Below are positions 50,879 through 58,761 of a DNA stretch of 61,937 bases, one piece after another. Below the pieces are notes generated by a model. It was not told the origin of the DNA. It did not search any database and saw only the letters and a program-made list of their open reading frames with translations. Source of the stretch: JOPF133 sp052144935 (GTDB lineage: Bacteria > Acidobacteriota > Terriglobia > Bryobacterales > Bryobacteraceae); NCBI GenBank assembly GCA_052144935.1, contig JBKQPR010000067.1, positions 1-61,937 of the forward strand, read 5' to 3'. Both the position numbers and the translations under genes were made by a program. Every line of letters starts with the position of its first letter. Position 1 is the stretch's first letter.

Positions 50879-53848
50879 ATGTTTAAGCTTCGGCTGGCGG
50901 TTCTGTTGGGCATCGGGGTTTCTGCGAGTGCGCAGACGCCGGTCGGCATTCGCGTGCTGCTGGGCGCCACCGATACCGCAACCAGGTCATGGGACGGCGG
51001 TGTGCGCGCCCAGGGCGCAAGCATCGTTTCCATCGAGCCGTGGCGCTTCGAAGGAACCGATGCGCTGGATGGAAATCGCTGGCGCATCTCGACTCATGCG
51101 GCGCGGCGTTTCGGCGCTGCCAACCAGCCCGCGGCCCCGCCGGTGGTGGCTAACGGGGTCGTCATTACGTTGTCGGGTGCGGATGCGACCGTGCTCGAAT
51201 TCGAGACGGCCCAAGGCAGCTTTCAGATCCGGACCGACGAAATCGCGTACGGCCGTTTCGTTTCGAAGCTGAACGGGCGGGTCCTGGCGGACCGCATTCC
51301 GGCCACCAACCGGATCGCGGAGACACCCGAAGAAGAAGACTACCCTTCGGCGGCGGCCGATCGCGAGGGTGATGTATGGATGGCTTATGTGGCATTCCGC
51401 CACCATCCGCGTCACAACCAAATGCGTGTGGCGCTGCAGACACCGCTCGAAGATTTTTCGCCCCTGAAGGAGCCGCCCGGCGGGGACGAGGTTCTGCTTC
51501 GCAAGTACTCGGGCGGGTCCTGGGGGCCGGCGCTGCCTATCACGGACTCCGGCCTGGACCTGTACCGCACCGCCGTCGCCATCGACGGCCAACAACGCGC
51601 TTGGGTTTTCTGGTCGCAGAACAACCGCGGCAATTTCGATATTTTCGCGCGCAGTGTGGCCGGCGGCCGTCCTGGCGCGGTGATCCAGATTTCGAAGGAT
51701 CCGGGATCGGATATCGATCCGGTCGCCGCGACCGACTCGAAAGGCAATGTCTGGGTGGCGTGGCAGGGGTGGCGCAACGGGCGCGCGCGGATCTTTGCCG
51801 CTTCGCTCGATGGCGACCATTTCACCGCTCCGGCCGTGGTTTCGCAATCGGCCGGAAACGAATGGAACCCGGCGATGGCGGCCTCAAAGGACGGCCGCAT
51901 CACCGTGGCGTGGGATTCCTACCGCAACGGCAACTACGACATCTTCCTGCGCACGGCGTCCGGCCGCGGTTCGTGGGGAGCGGAAACGGTGGTGGCCGCC
52001 ACCGCACGCTACGAAGCCTATCCGTCTCTGGCGTACGATGCCTCGGGCCGCCTGTGGGTCGCCTACGAAGAAGGCGGCCGCGGTTGGGGCAAGGATTTCG
52101 GTGCCTACGACACAACTGGTATAGCTCTCTACCAAGGCCGGAGTATCCGGCTGTGCGGCATCGAACCCGGCGGAGCGCGCGTGGAAACGCAGGCCGATCT
52201 CGGCGCCGTGCTGCCAGGTGTACCCAACGTCCATGTGGATGCGCCCGGCGCGCAGAGCCAATCCGCGAGCCTCGATCCAGACCGTGAGAACGCGCGGAGC
52301 CGGCAACCCTCCGCGGGGGCGCAGAACCGGCGCGCCGCGCACAACAGCTATCCGCGCTTGGCCATAGACGCCTCCGGGCGGCTGTGGCTGGCATTCCGCA
52401 GCGCCTACCCGGTATGGTGGACGCAGATCGGAACGGTGTGGACCGAGCACCTGGTGTCCTTCGACGGCGCTGCCTGGACCCGGCCGATTTACTTGCACCA
52501 TTCGGACAACCTGCTCGACAACCGCCCGGCGCTGGTGTCCCGGGCGGCGGGATCGGTGATGATAATCGGGTCGTCCGATGGCCGGCGGCAGTTTCGAGAA
52601 ATGCCGACGATGAACCTGGGGCCGAATGCCGCGCCCGCCCGGCGGGCGATTCAGGCAAGGCCCGATCCATATAAGAACGATTTGTATGCGACGGAGATCT
52701 CCCTGGGGCCCGCTTCACGCGTGGCCGAGGTGAAGGCGCTCGCCCAGCCGCCCGGCGCCGCCGCTCCCGAGCAGCGGCCGGAGACGGCCGCGGTGACGCG
52801 AATCCGCGAATTCCGCTCCGGTGCGTACCGGATCGTGCGCGGCGAATTTCACCGGCATAGCGAGAATTCGGCCGATGGCGGCAACGATGGCTCGCTGCTC
52901 GACCAGTGGCGCTACGTGCTGGACGCCGGAGCGCTCGATTGGGTGGGTTGCTGCGACCACGATAACGGCACCGGCAGGGAGTACTCGTGGTGGATCACGC
53001 AGAAGCTTACGGACATCTTCTACACGCCCGGTGTTTTCGCGCCCATGTTCGCCTACGAGCGAAGCGTGTCTTACCCGGAAGGACACAGGAACGTCATCTT
53101 TGCGCAGCGCGGCATCCGGCCGTTGCCGCGGCTGCCAATCACCGCGGCGGACGCTCCCGGGCATGCGCCCGATACCAGGATGCTGTACGCCTATCTGAAG
53201 CAGTTCGACGGCATCGTGGCATCGCACACCAGCGGGACCAACATGGGCACGGACTGGCGCGACAACGATCCGGGCGTCGAGCCGGTGGTGGAGATCTACC
53301 AGGGCGACCGCCAGAATTACGAAATGCCGGACGCGCCGCGCTCCAATTCGGAAGCCGACTCGATCGGCGGCTGGAGGCCCAAAGGGTTTGTGAACCTGGC
53401 CCTGGAGAAAGGCTACATGCTGGGCTTCGAAGCCAGCTCCGACCACATCTCCACCCACATCAGCTACTGCAATATCTACGTGAAAGAAATCACTCGCGAA
53501 TCCGTGCTCGACGCGTTCAAGAAGCGCCACCTTTATGCCGCCACGGATAATATCCTGGCGGACGTGCGCAGCGGCGAGCACATGATGGGCGATGCTTTTA
53601 CGACGGCATCGCTGCCCTCTGTGCAGGTGAAGCTGACCGGCACGGCGAAATTCGCCAAGGTGTACATAGTCAAGGACAATGCGTACGTCTATTCCACGGA
53701 ACCGGGTTCCGCCGATGTGCAATTCTCCTGGGCGGACAATGCGGCGGGTGCGGGGAAGACGAGCTATTACTACGTAAGGGGCGAACAGGAGGATGGGCAG
53801 ATCGTCTGGGTGTCCCCCATGTGGATCACCTACAGTCCCAAACGCTAA
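50879..53848 (+). CDS. exported propeller + PHP-like hydrolase, copy B
   Basis: ATG 50879 (AAGGG upstream) gives 989 aa with a cleavable signal (MFKLRLAVLLGIGVSASAQT) rather than an anchor. The propeller shows GQQRAWVFWSQNNRGNFDIF, SKGNVWVAWQGWRNGRARIF, KDGRITVAWDSYRNGNYDIF and ASGRLWVAYEEGGRGWGKDF. The PHP-like domain starts near 650: RGEFHRHSENS (His658, His660), GCCDHDNGTGREYSWW, YERSVSYPEGHRN, SHTSGTNMGTDWRDNDPGVE, PVVEIYQGDRQNYEMPDAPR and GFEASSDHISTHIS. The end is a small beta domain (YYYVRGEQEDGQIVWVSPMW). The frame is open to 50204, but the signal peptide fixes the start. Confidence 0.88.
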   Translation: MFKLRLAVLLGIGVSASAQTPVGIRVLLGATDTATRSWDGGVRAQGASIVSIEPWRFEGTDALDGNRWRISTHAARRFGAANQPAAPPVVANGVVITLSGADATVLEFETAQGSFQIRTDEIAYGRFVSKLNGRVLADRIPATNRIAETPEEEDYPSAAADREGDVWMAYVAFRHHPRHNQMRVALQTPLEDFSPLKEPPGGDEVLLRKYSGGSWGPALPITDSGLDLYRTAVAIDGQQRAWVFWSQNNRGNFDIFARSVAGGRPGAVIQISKDPGSDIDPVAATDSKGNVWVAWQGWRNGRARIFAASLDGDHFTAPAVVSQSAGNEWNPAMAASKDGRITVAWDSYRNGNYDIFLRTASGRGSWGAETVVAATARYEAYPSLAYDASGRLWVAYEEGGRGWGKDFGAYDTTGIALYQGRSIRLCGIEPGGARVETQADLGAVLPGVPNVHVDAPGAQSQSASLDPDRENARSRQPSAGAQNRRAAHNSYPRLAIDASGRLWLAFRSAYPVWWTQIGTVWTEHLVSFDGAAWTRPIYLHHSDNLLDNRPALVSRAAGSVMIIGSSDGRRQFREMPTMNLGPNAAPARRAIQARPDPYKNDLYATEISLGPASRVAEVKALAQPPGAAAPEQRPETAAVTRIREFRSGAYRIVRGEFHRHSENSADGGNDGSLLDQWRYVLDAGALDWVGCCDHDNGTGREYSWWITQKLTDIFYTPGVFAPMFAYERSVSYPEGHRNVIFAQRGIRPLPRLPITAADAPGHAPDTRMLYAYLKQFDGIVASHTSGTNMGTDWRDNDPGVEPVVEIYQGDRQNYEMPDAPRSNSEADSIGGWRPKGFVNLALEKGYMLGFEASSDHISTHISYCNIYVKEITRESVLDAFKKRHLYAATDNILADVRSGEHMMGDAFTTASLPSVQVKLTGTAKFAKVYIVKDNAYVYSTEPGSADVQFSWADNAAGAGKTSYYYVRGEQEDGQIVWVSPMWITYSPKR

Positions 53849-53901
53849 GCAAGGAGAAAGAAGTCAGGAGAAAGAAGTCAGGAGCCAGAAGTCAGAAGCA
53901 A
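53849..53901. repeat. AGAAGTCAGGAG-type simple repeat
   Basis: AGGAGAAAGAAGTCAGGAG is repeated twice and then decays to CCAGAAGTCAGAAGC. It separates copy B from the P-type ATPase gene. Similar AGTCAGGAGTCAG tracts are found widely in bacterial intergenic DNA; no function is known to me. Confidence 0.7.
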
Positions 53902-53955
53902 ACCCGCGCCAGTGCGGGGACGGTGCGCAACGATTTCCGGCGCTGTGTTTAACTC

Positions 53956-56895
53956 ATGGACGAAGACCGCCAGGAACGGATTCGCTATTACGCCTTCGCC
54001 GCGTTTGTCGGCGTGCTGCTGCTGCTGAACTGGCTGGGGATTTTCAGGACTATCTTCGGGCTGGACACGGCCATCGCGATCACGCTGCTGGCCGGATATA
54101 AGACCTTCTACAACTCGATCTCGGCGCTGCTCGAGCGCCGCATCTCGGCGGACATCGCGTTGTGCATCGCGGTGATCGCGGCGCTTTCGGTGGGCCAGTA
54201 CCTGGCCGCGGCGGAGGCTATGTTCATCGTGCTGGTGGGCGAGGGACTGGAGTCGTACGCCGCGGGCCGGACGGCCGCCGCGATCGGGCGCTTCGTGGAG
54301 CAGATGCCGCGCCGCGCCCGCCGGCTGCGCGATGGAAGAGAAGAAGACGTGGATGCCGCCGCGCTGGTGGAAGGCGATTTCATCCTGGTGCGCGCCGGCG
54401 AGCGACTGCCGGCCGACGGCGTGATCGTGGAGGGGAGTTCGGCGGTCGACGAAAGCTCCATCACGGGCGAACCGCTGCCCAGCGAGAAGTCTCCGGGAGC
54501 GGAGGTCTATTCGGGATCGCTGAATGGCGCTGGGCTGCTGCGGATTGGCGTGACGCGCGCGGGCCAGGAGACCACCCTGGCGCGAGTGGTGCAATTGGTG
54601 CGCGAGGCCCAGGAGAAGCGCGCGCCCGTGGAGCGGCTGGCCGATCGCTGGGCCCGTTATTTTCTGCCGGCACTGCTGCTGGCGGCCGCGCTCACCTTGT
54701 ATTTCACGCGCGACTGGATGCGCACGGTGTCGGTGCTGATTGTGGCGTGTCCGTGCGCCTTGATTCTGGCGACGCCCACCGCTATGGTGGCGGCCATCGG
54801 CGGGCTGGCGCGGCGCGGCATCCTGGTGCGCGGCGCCTCCGTGCTGCAACTAGCGGCCAAGGTCGACACGGTGGTGTTCGACAAGACCGGCACCATCACC
54901 GAAGGCCGGTTCGAAATCGTTCGGCTACTGGCGATCGACCGGACGGAAGAGGAACTGCTGGCTCTTGCGGCGGGAGTGGAACGCTCTTCGAGCCATCCGC
55001 TGGCTCGCGTGGTGGTGCAGGAGGCCATGCGGCGAGACGTCGCGGAGCCGGCGGCCGAGAATGCGTTGGCGGTGTCCGGACGCGGTGTGGAAGGCACGGT
55101 TCGGGGACGAAAGGTTCGCGCCGGCAGCGCGGAGTTCGTGGCCGAAGGCGGCGCGGTGGTGCCCGCAGCGTTGACCGAGCAGTGCGATGCGATGGGAGCT
55201 ACAGCCATCTGGGTGGCCGAGGAAAACCGGCTGGCCGGGGCGATCCTGTTGCGCGACCGGATCCGCCAAGGCGTGCCGGCGTGCGTCCGGGGCTTGGGCG
55301 AGATCGGAATCGGCCGCTTGCTGATGCTCACCGGCGATCGCCGCCGGGCTGCCGAGGCCATCGCGCGGGAAGCCGGAATCGCCGAAGTGGAGGCCGGCCT
55401 GCTGCCGGAACAGAAGCTGGCCCGTGTCCGGCAGCTCTTGGCGGAAGGGCGCTCGGTGGGAATGGCGGGCGACGGAATCAACGATGCTCCCGCGCTGGCG
55501 GCCGCCACGGTGGGGATCGCGGTGGCGGGGGCCAGCGACATCACCGCCGAAGCCGCCGACGTCGTCTACCTCCCGCATTCGCTGGAGAAACTGCCGCAAC
55601 TGTTCTCCACCAGCCGCCGCGCGGTGGCGACTGCCTGGCAGAACATGATCCTGTTTGCGGGCGCCGTGAACCTGGCCGCCGTGATTCTCGCCGCGACCGG
55701 CAGGTTGGGACCGATTGGCGCGGCGCTCACGCACCAGCTTTCCTCGTTCTTCGTGATGCTGAACTCGCTGCGGCTGCTGCGCGTGGAAGGCGCGTGGCGG
55801 CGGCGGTGGGCGCCGGCAGAGGCGCGGATTCGCGGCAGGGTGGCGGCGATCGACCCGGTGGGCTATGTGCGCAGCCGATGGCGGGAACTGCGAAGGCCGG
55901 CGCTCATCGCGGCCGGCGCGCTCATCCTGCTGAGCGGAGTGTACGTGATTCCCCCGGAAGAAATCGGAATCGTGCAGAGGCTAGGGCGGAAGCTGCAGCC
56001 TTATGACCAGCCGGGCTTGCACTACAAACTGCCCTGGCCGGTCGACCGGCTCACGCGCGTGCAAGCGCGGCGGGTGCGCGTGGTGGAAATCGGGTTTCGC
56101 TCGGATGCGTCGGCGGCTGCCGAGCCGGCCGCCTACGAATGGAACGTGCAGCACCGCTCCGGCCGTTTCCAGCGGAAGCCGGAGGAGTCGCTCATGCTCA
56201 CCGGCGACCAGAACATGATCGAGCTGAATGCCACCGTGCATTACGATCTGGCGCGACCCGACGAGTTTGTATTCAGCCAGCTCGATGGCGATACGACGGT
56301 TCGCGCTGCGGCCGAAGGGGCCATTCAATTGGTGGTGACCAACGCGGCGCTCGATGACGTTCTCACCACCGGCCGGCTGGATATCGAACGCCGGGTGAAG
56401 CGGGAATTGCAGGCGCGGCTCGACCGTTACCGCTGCGGCATCCGCGTGCTGAGCGTTCGCCTGGAGGATGTGCATCCGTCATTGGAAGTGGTGGATGCTT
56501 TCCGCGAAGTATCCGGGGCATTCGAGGAAAAGAACCGGATGGTGAACGAGGCTGAGGGGTATCGCAACGAACAGGTGGCGCTGGCACGCGGCAATGGACG
56601 CGCGGGCCTCCAAAACGCGGCCGCCTACACGCTGGACCGCATCGGCCGCGCGCAAGGCGATGCCGGCCGTTTCGAACAGCGCGAGGCCGCCTTTCAACTG
56701 GCGCCCGGCCCTACCGAGACGCGGCTCTACTGGGAAACCATCGAGCAGGTGCTGCCCGGCAAGAGGAAATTGATTGTGGATTCGACCAAGGCGCGCAGGC
56801 AATTGTTCCTGCTGGAAGACGGTGTGGAGATCGGCGGACCGGCGCTGAATCCCGTGTTTTCCGAGACGCCGCCGCGAAAGCCCCCGGAGAATTGA
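53956..56895 (+). CDS. P1B-type ATPase fused to HflK-like SPFH domain
   Basis: This 979-aa fusion shows no frameshift. Residues 1-620 are a complete heavy-metal-type P-ATPase: ITGEP (169-173), metal-site CPC (265-267), phosphorylation DKTGT (309-313, Asp309), HP (347-348), TGD (459-461), GDGINDAP (505-512), and a last helix with HQLSSFFVMLNSLRLL. No N-terminal HMA domain is present. A linker (about 620-647) and an extra transmembrane helix (648-664) lead to an SPFH/Band 7 domain (about 665-860: EEIGIVQRLGRKLQPYDQPG, LHYKLPWPVDRLTRVQ, LTGDQNMIELNATVHYDL) and a coiled C-terminus. HflK and HflC normally cage the FtsH protease. The transported ion is unknown. Confidence 0.9.
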   Translation: MDEDRQERIRYYAFAAFVGVLLLLNWLGIFRTIFGLDTAIAITLLAGYKTFYNSISALLERRISADIALCIAVIAALSVGQYLAAAEAMFIVLVGEGLESYAAGRTAAAIGRFVEQMPRRARRLRDGREEDVDAAALVEGDFILVRAGERLPADGVIVEGSSAVDESSITGEPLPSEKSPGAEVYSGSLNGAGLLRIGVTRAGQETTLARVVQLVREAQEKRAPVERLADRWARYFLPALLLAAALTLYFTRDWMRTVSVLIVACPCALILATPTAMVAAIGGLARRGILVRGASVLQLAAKVDTVVFDKTGTITEGRFEIVRLLAIDRTEEELLALAAGVERSSSHPLARVVVQEAMRRDVAEPAAENALAVSGRGVEGTVRGRKVRAGSAEFVAEGGAVVPAALTEQCDAMGATAIWVAEENRLAGAILLRDRIRQGVPACVRGLGEIGIGRLLMLTGDRRRAAEAIAREAGIAEVEAGLLPEQKLARVRQLLAEGRSVGMAGDGINDAPALAAATVGIAVAGASDITAEAADVVYLPHSLEKLPQLFSTSRRAVATAWQNMILFAGAVNLAAVILAATGRLGPIGAALTHQLSSFFVMLNSLRLLRVEGAWRRRWAPAEARIRGRVAAIDPVGYVRSRWRELRRPALIAAGALILLSGVYVIPPEEIGIVQRLGRKLQPYDQPGLHYKLPWPVDRLTRVQARRVRVVEIGFRSDASAAAEPAAYEWNVQHRSGRFQRKPEESLMLTGDQNMIELNATVHYDLARPDEFVFSQLDGDTTVRAAAEGAIQLVVTNAALDDVLTTGRLDIERRVKRELQARLDRYRCGIRVLSVRLEDVHPSLEVVDAFREVSGAFEEKNRMVNEAEGYRNEQVALARGNGRAGLQNAAAYTLDRIGRAQGDAGRFEQREAAFQLAPGPTETRLYWETIEQVLPGKRKLIVDSTKARRQLFLLEDGVEIGGPALNPVFSETPPRKPPEN

Positions 56896-56898
56896 CCC

Positions 56899-57783
56899 AT
56901 GCACATGGAAACAAAGTATCGTTACGCCTTCATATCGCTGGCAGCCCTGATCCTGGGATACCGCACGTTCTTCACCGTCAGCGAAACCGAGTTCGTGCTG
57001 GTGACGCAGTTCGGGCGTCCGCTATACACTGCCGCCGGCGCAGGACTGAACTTCAAGTGGGCGTTCCAAAGCGCCACGTATTTCGACCGGCGGCTGCGGA
57101 TCTATAATCCCCGTCCCTCGGAGTTCCTGACGCGCGACAAAAAGAACATCGTGGTGGACAGTTACGTGGCATGGAAGATCCGGGATCCCGACCGGTTCCT
57201 CGAGACCGTGGGCGATCCGATGGCGGCCGAAATGAGGCTGCACGATATCGTGTGGTCCGGACTCTCGGCGGTGCTGGGCAGCCACGATCTGGATTCGCTG
57301 GTTTCCGCGGCCGGCAAGGTGGAGAGCTCCGATTTGATGGATAGCCTGGCCGGCCTCACCGATCGGGCCGCGCTAGAGCAATACGGGATCAACGTAGTCG
57401 ATGTGCGCATCAAGCGCCTGAATCTGCCCGAGCAGAATAAGCAGAGCGTGTACGCGCGAATGCGCGCCGAGCGGGAGCGGATCGCGCGCCAGTACCGCGC
57501 GGAAGGGGAGGAGCAGGCCTTGAGCATTCGGGCCGATGCGGATCGCCAGAAGGCCGAGATTCTGTCGGTGGCGTATAAGGAGGCGGAAACCATTCGCGGC
57601 CAGGGGGACGCCGAATCCACCCGCATTTATGGGCAGGCCTATTCGAAGAATCCGCGATTTTATAAATTGCTGCGTACGCTAGAGGCCTATAAGAAGGTGC
57701 TCGACGATAAGACTACCGCCATACTCAGCTCGGATTCGGAATTGCTGAGAGTTTTGACCCACGGGGAGGCAGGCGCGAAATGA
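56899..57783 (+). CDS. hflC: HflC-like SPFH protein
   Basis: This 294-aa protein starts 3 bp after the fusion gene. An N-terminal membrane anchor (YAFISLAALILGYRTFF) is followed by the SPFH domain (ETEFVLVTQFGRPLYTAAGA; NIVVDSYVAWKIRDPDRFLE). The HflC signature helix carries RMRAERERIARQYRAEGEEQ and IYGQAYSKNPRFYKLLRTLE AYKK. The final AILSSDSELLRVL matches the usual HflC end. With HflK-type partners on both sides, it should assemble a periplasm-facing ring complex. No ftsH gene is in the window. Confidence 0.93.
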   Translation: MHMETKYRYAFISLAALILGYRTFFTVSETEFVLVTQFGRPLYTAAGAGLNFKWAFQSATYFDRRLRIYNPRPSEFLTRDKKNIVVDSYVAWKIRDPDRFLETVGDPMAAEMRLHDIVWSGLSAVLGSHDLDSLVSAAGKVESSDLMDSLAGLTDRAALEQYGINVVDVRIKRLNLPEQNKQSVYARMRAERERIARQYRAEGEEQALSIRADADRQKAEILSVAYKEAETIRGQGDAESTRIYGQAYSKNPRFYKLLRTLEAYKKVLDDKTTAILSSDSELLRVLTHGEAGAK

Positions 57784-58751
57784 TCCCGGTATTGAGCCAA
57801 CCCGAGGCGCCCGCGATGGAAGCGGCGCCGCCTCCGCCGCCATGGTGGCGCGACCGCCGCCTGCCATGGGCCGCGCTGGCGCTGTGGGCACTTTCCGGAA
57901 CGATCCTGGTGCCGACGGACCAGCAGGCGGTGGTCACCCGCTTCGGAGCGGTGGTAGAGCCGCGGCTTCTTCCCGGCGTGCATTACGCGCTGCCGTGGCC
58001 CGTGGATCGGGTCACCAGGTTGAAGGTGAACCAACTGCAACGGTTGGTGATTGGCGGCGAGCCGGCGGACCTGGTGCTCGGCACCACGCGGCCGCTGGCC
58101 GCCCAGTTCCTGACCGGCGACCAGAACATCATCCAGATGCGCGTGGTGGTGCAGTATTCGGTGAGCGTGCCGGCGGACTACCTGTTCCGCGCGGTGGACC
58201 CGGCCCAGACCGCCGCTGCGGCAGTGGAAGCCGAACTGGCCCGCCGGGTTGCGCGCAGCGCGGTGGATGCGGTGCTCACTACGGAAAAGCTCGCCATCCA
58301 GGATGAAGTGCTCGCGGTGGCGCAGAAACGCTTGGACGACTACCGCGCCGGCGTCCGGCTTTCGACTGTCAACATCGAAACGGTGACTGCTCCACCGGAA
58401 GCGGCGGACGCGTTTCGCGACGTGGCGAGCGCGCGGGCCGACACGGCTCGCATTGTGAGCGAAGCGCAGAGTTACGCCAACGACCTGCTGCCCCGCGCAA
58501 GGGGAGAGGCCCGCCAGATGGTCGAGTCGGCCGAGGGGTATCGCACCTCGCGCAGCAACGAGGCCACCGGCGACGCCGCCCGCTTCACGGCAGTCGCCGC
58601 CGAGTATGCCAAGGCGCCGGAGGTGACCGGCAGCCGCTTGTACATCGAAGCGCTCGAGCAGATTCTTCCCAAGATCCGCAAACTGATCGTCGATCCAAAC
58701 GGAAACCTGGACCTCTCCATTATTCGCAAAGGAGAGCCGCGCAATCCATGA
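57780..58751 (+). CDS. hflK: HflK-like SPFH protein, second copy
   Basis: This 323-aa protein overlaps hflC by ATGA. A Pro-rich cytoplasmic start (MEAAPPPPPWWRDRRLP) and one transmembrane helix (WAALALWALSGTILV) precede the SPFH domain: DQQAVVTRFGAVVEPRLLPG, VHYALPWPVDRVTRLKVNQL, LTGDQNIIQMRVVVQYSVSV. The C-terminal helix carries EAQSYANDLLPRARGEARQM and SRLYIEALEQILPKIRKLIV. The GVHYxLPWPVDR and LTGDQNxI segments are shared with the SPFH part of the ATPase fusion, so the two are paralogues. This makes three SPFH subunits in one operon, with the next propeller-PHP gene 10 bp downstream. Confidence 0.92.
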   Translation: MIPVLSQPEAPAMEAAPPPPPWWRDRRLPWAALALWALSGTILVPTDQQAVVTRFGAVVEPRLLPGVHYALPWPVDRVTRLKVNQLQRLVIGGEPADLVLGTTRPLAAQFLTGDQNIIQMRVVVQYSVSVPADYLFRAVDPAQTAAAAVEAELARRVARSAVDAVLTTEKLAIQDEVLAVAQKRLDDYRAGVRLSTVNIETVTAPPEAADAFRDVASARADTARIVSEAQSYANDLLPRARGEARQMVESAEGYRTSRSNEATGDAARFTAVAAEYAKAPEVTGSRLYIEALEQILPKIRKLIVDPNGNLDLSIIRKGEPRNP

Positions 58752-58761
58752 GGAGGCATTT

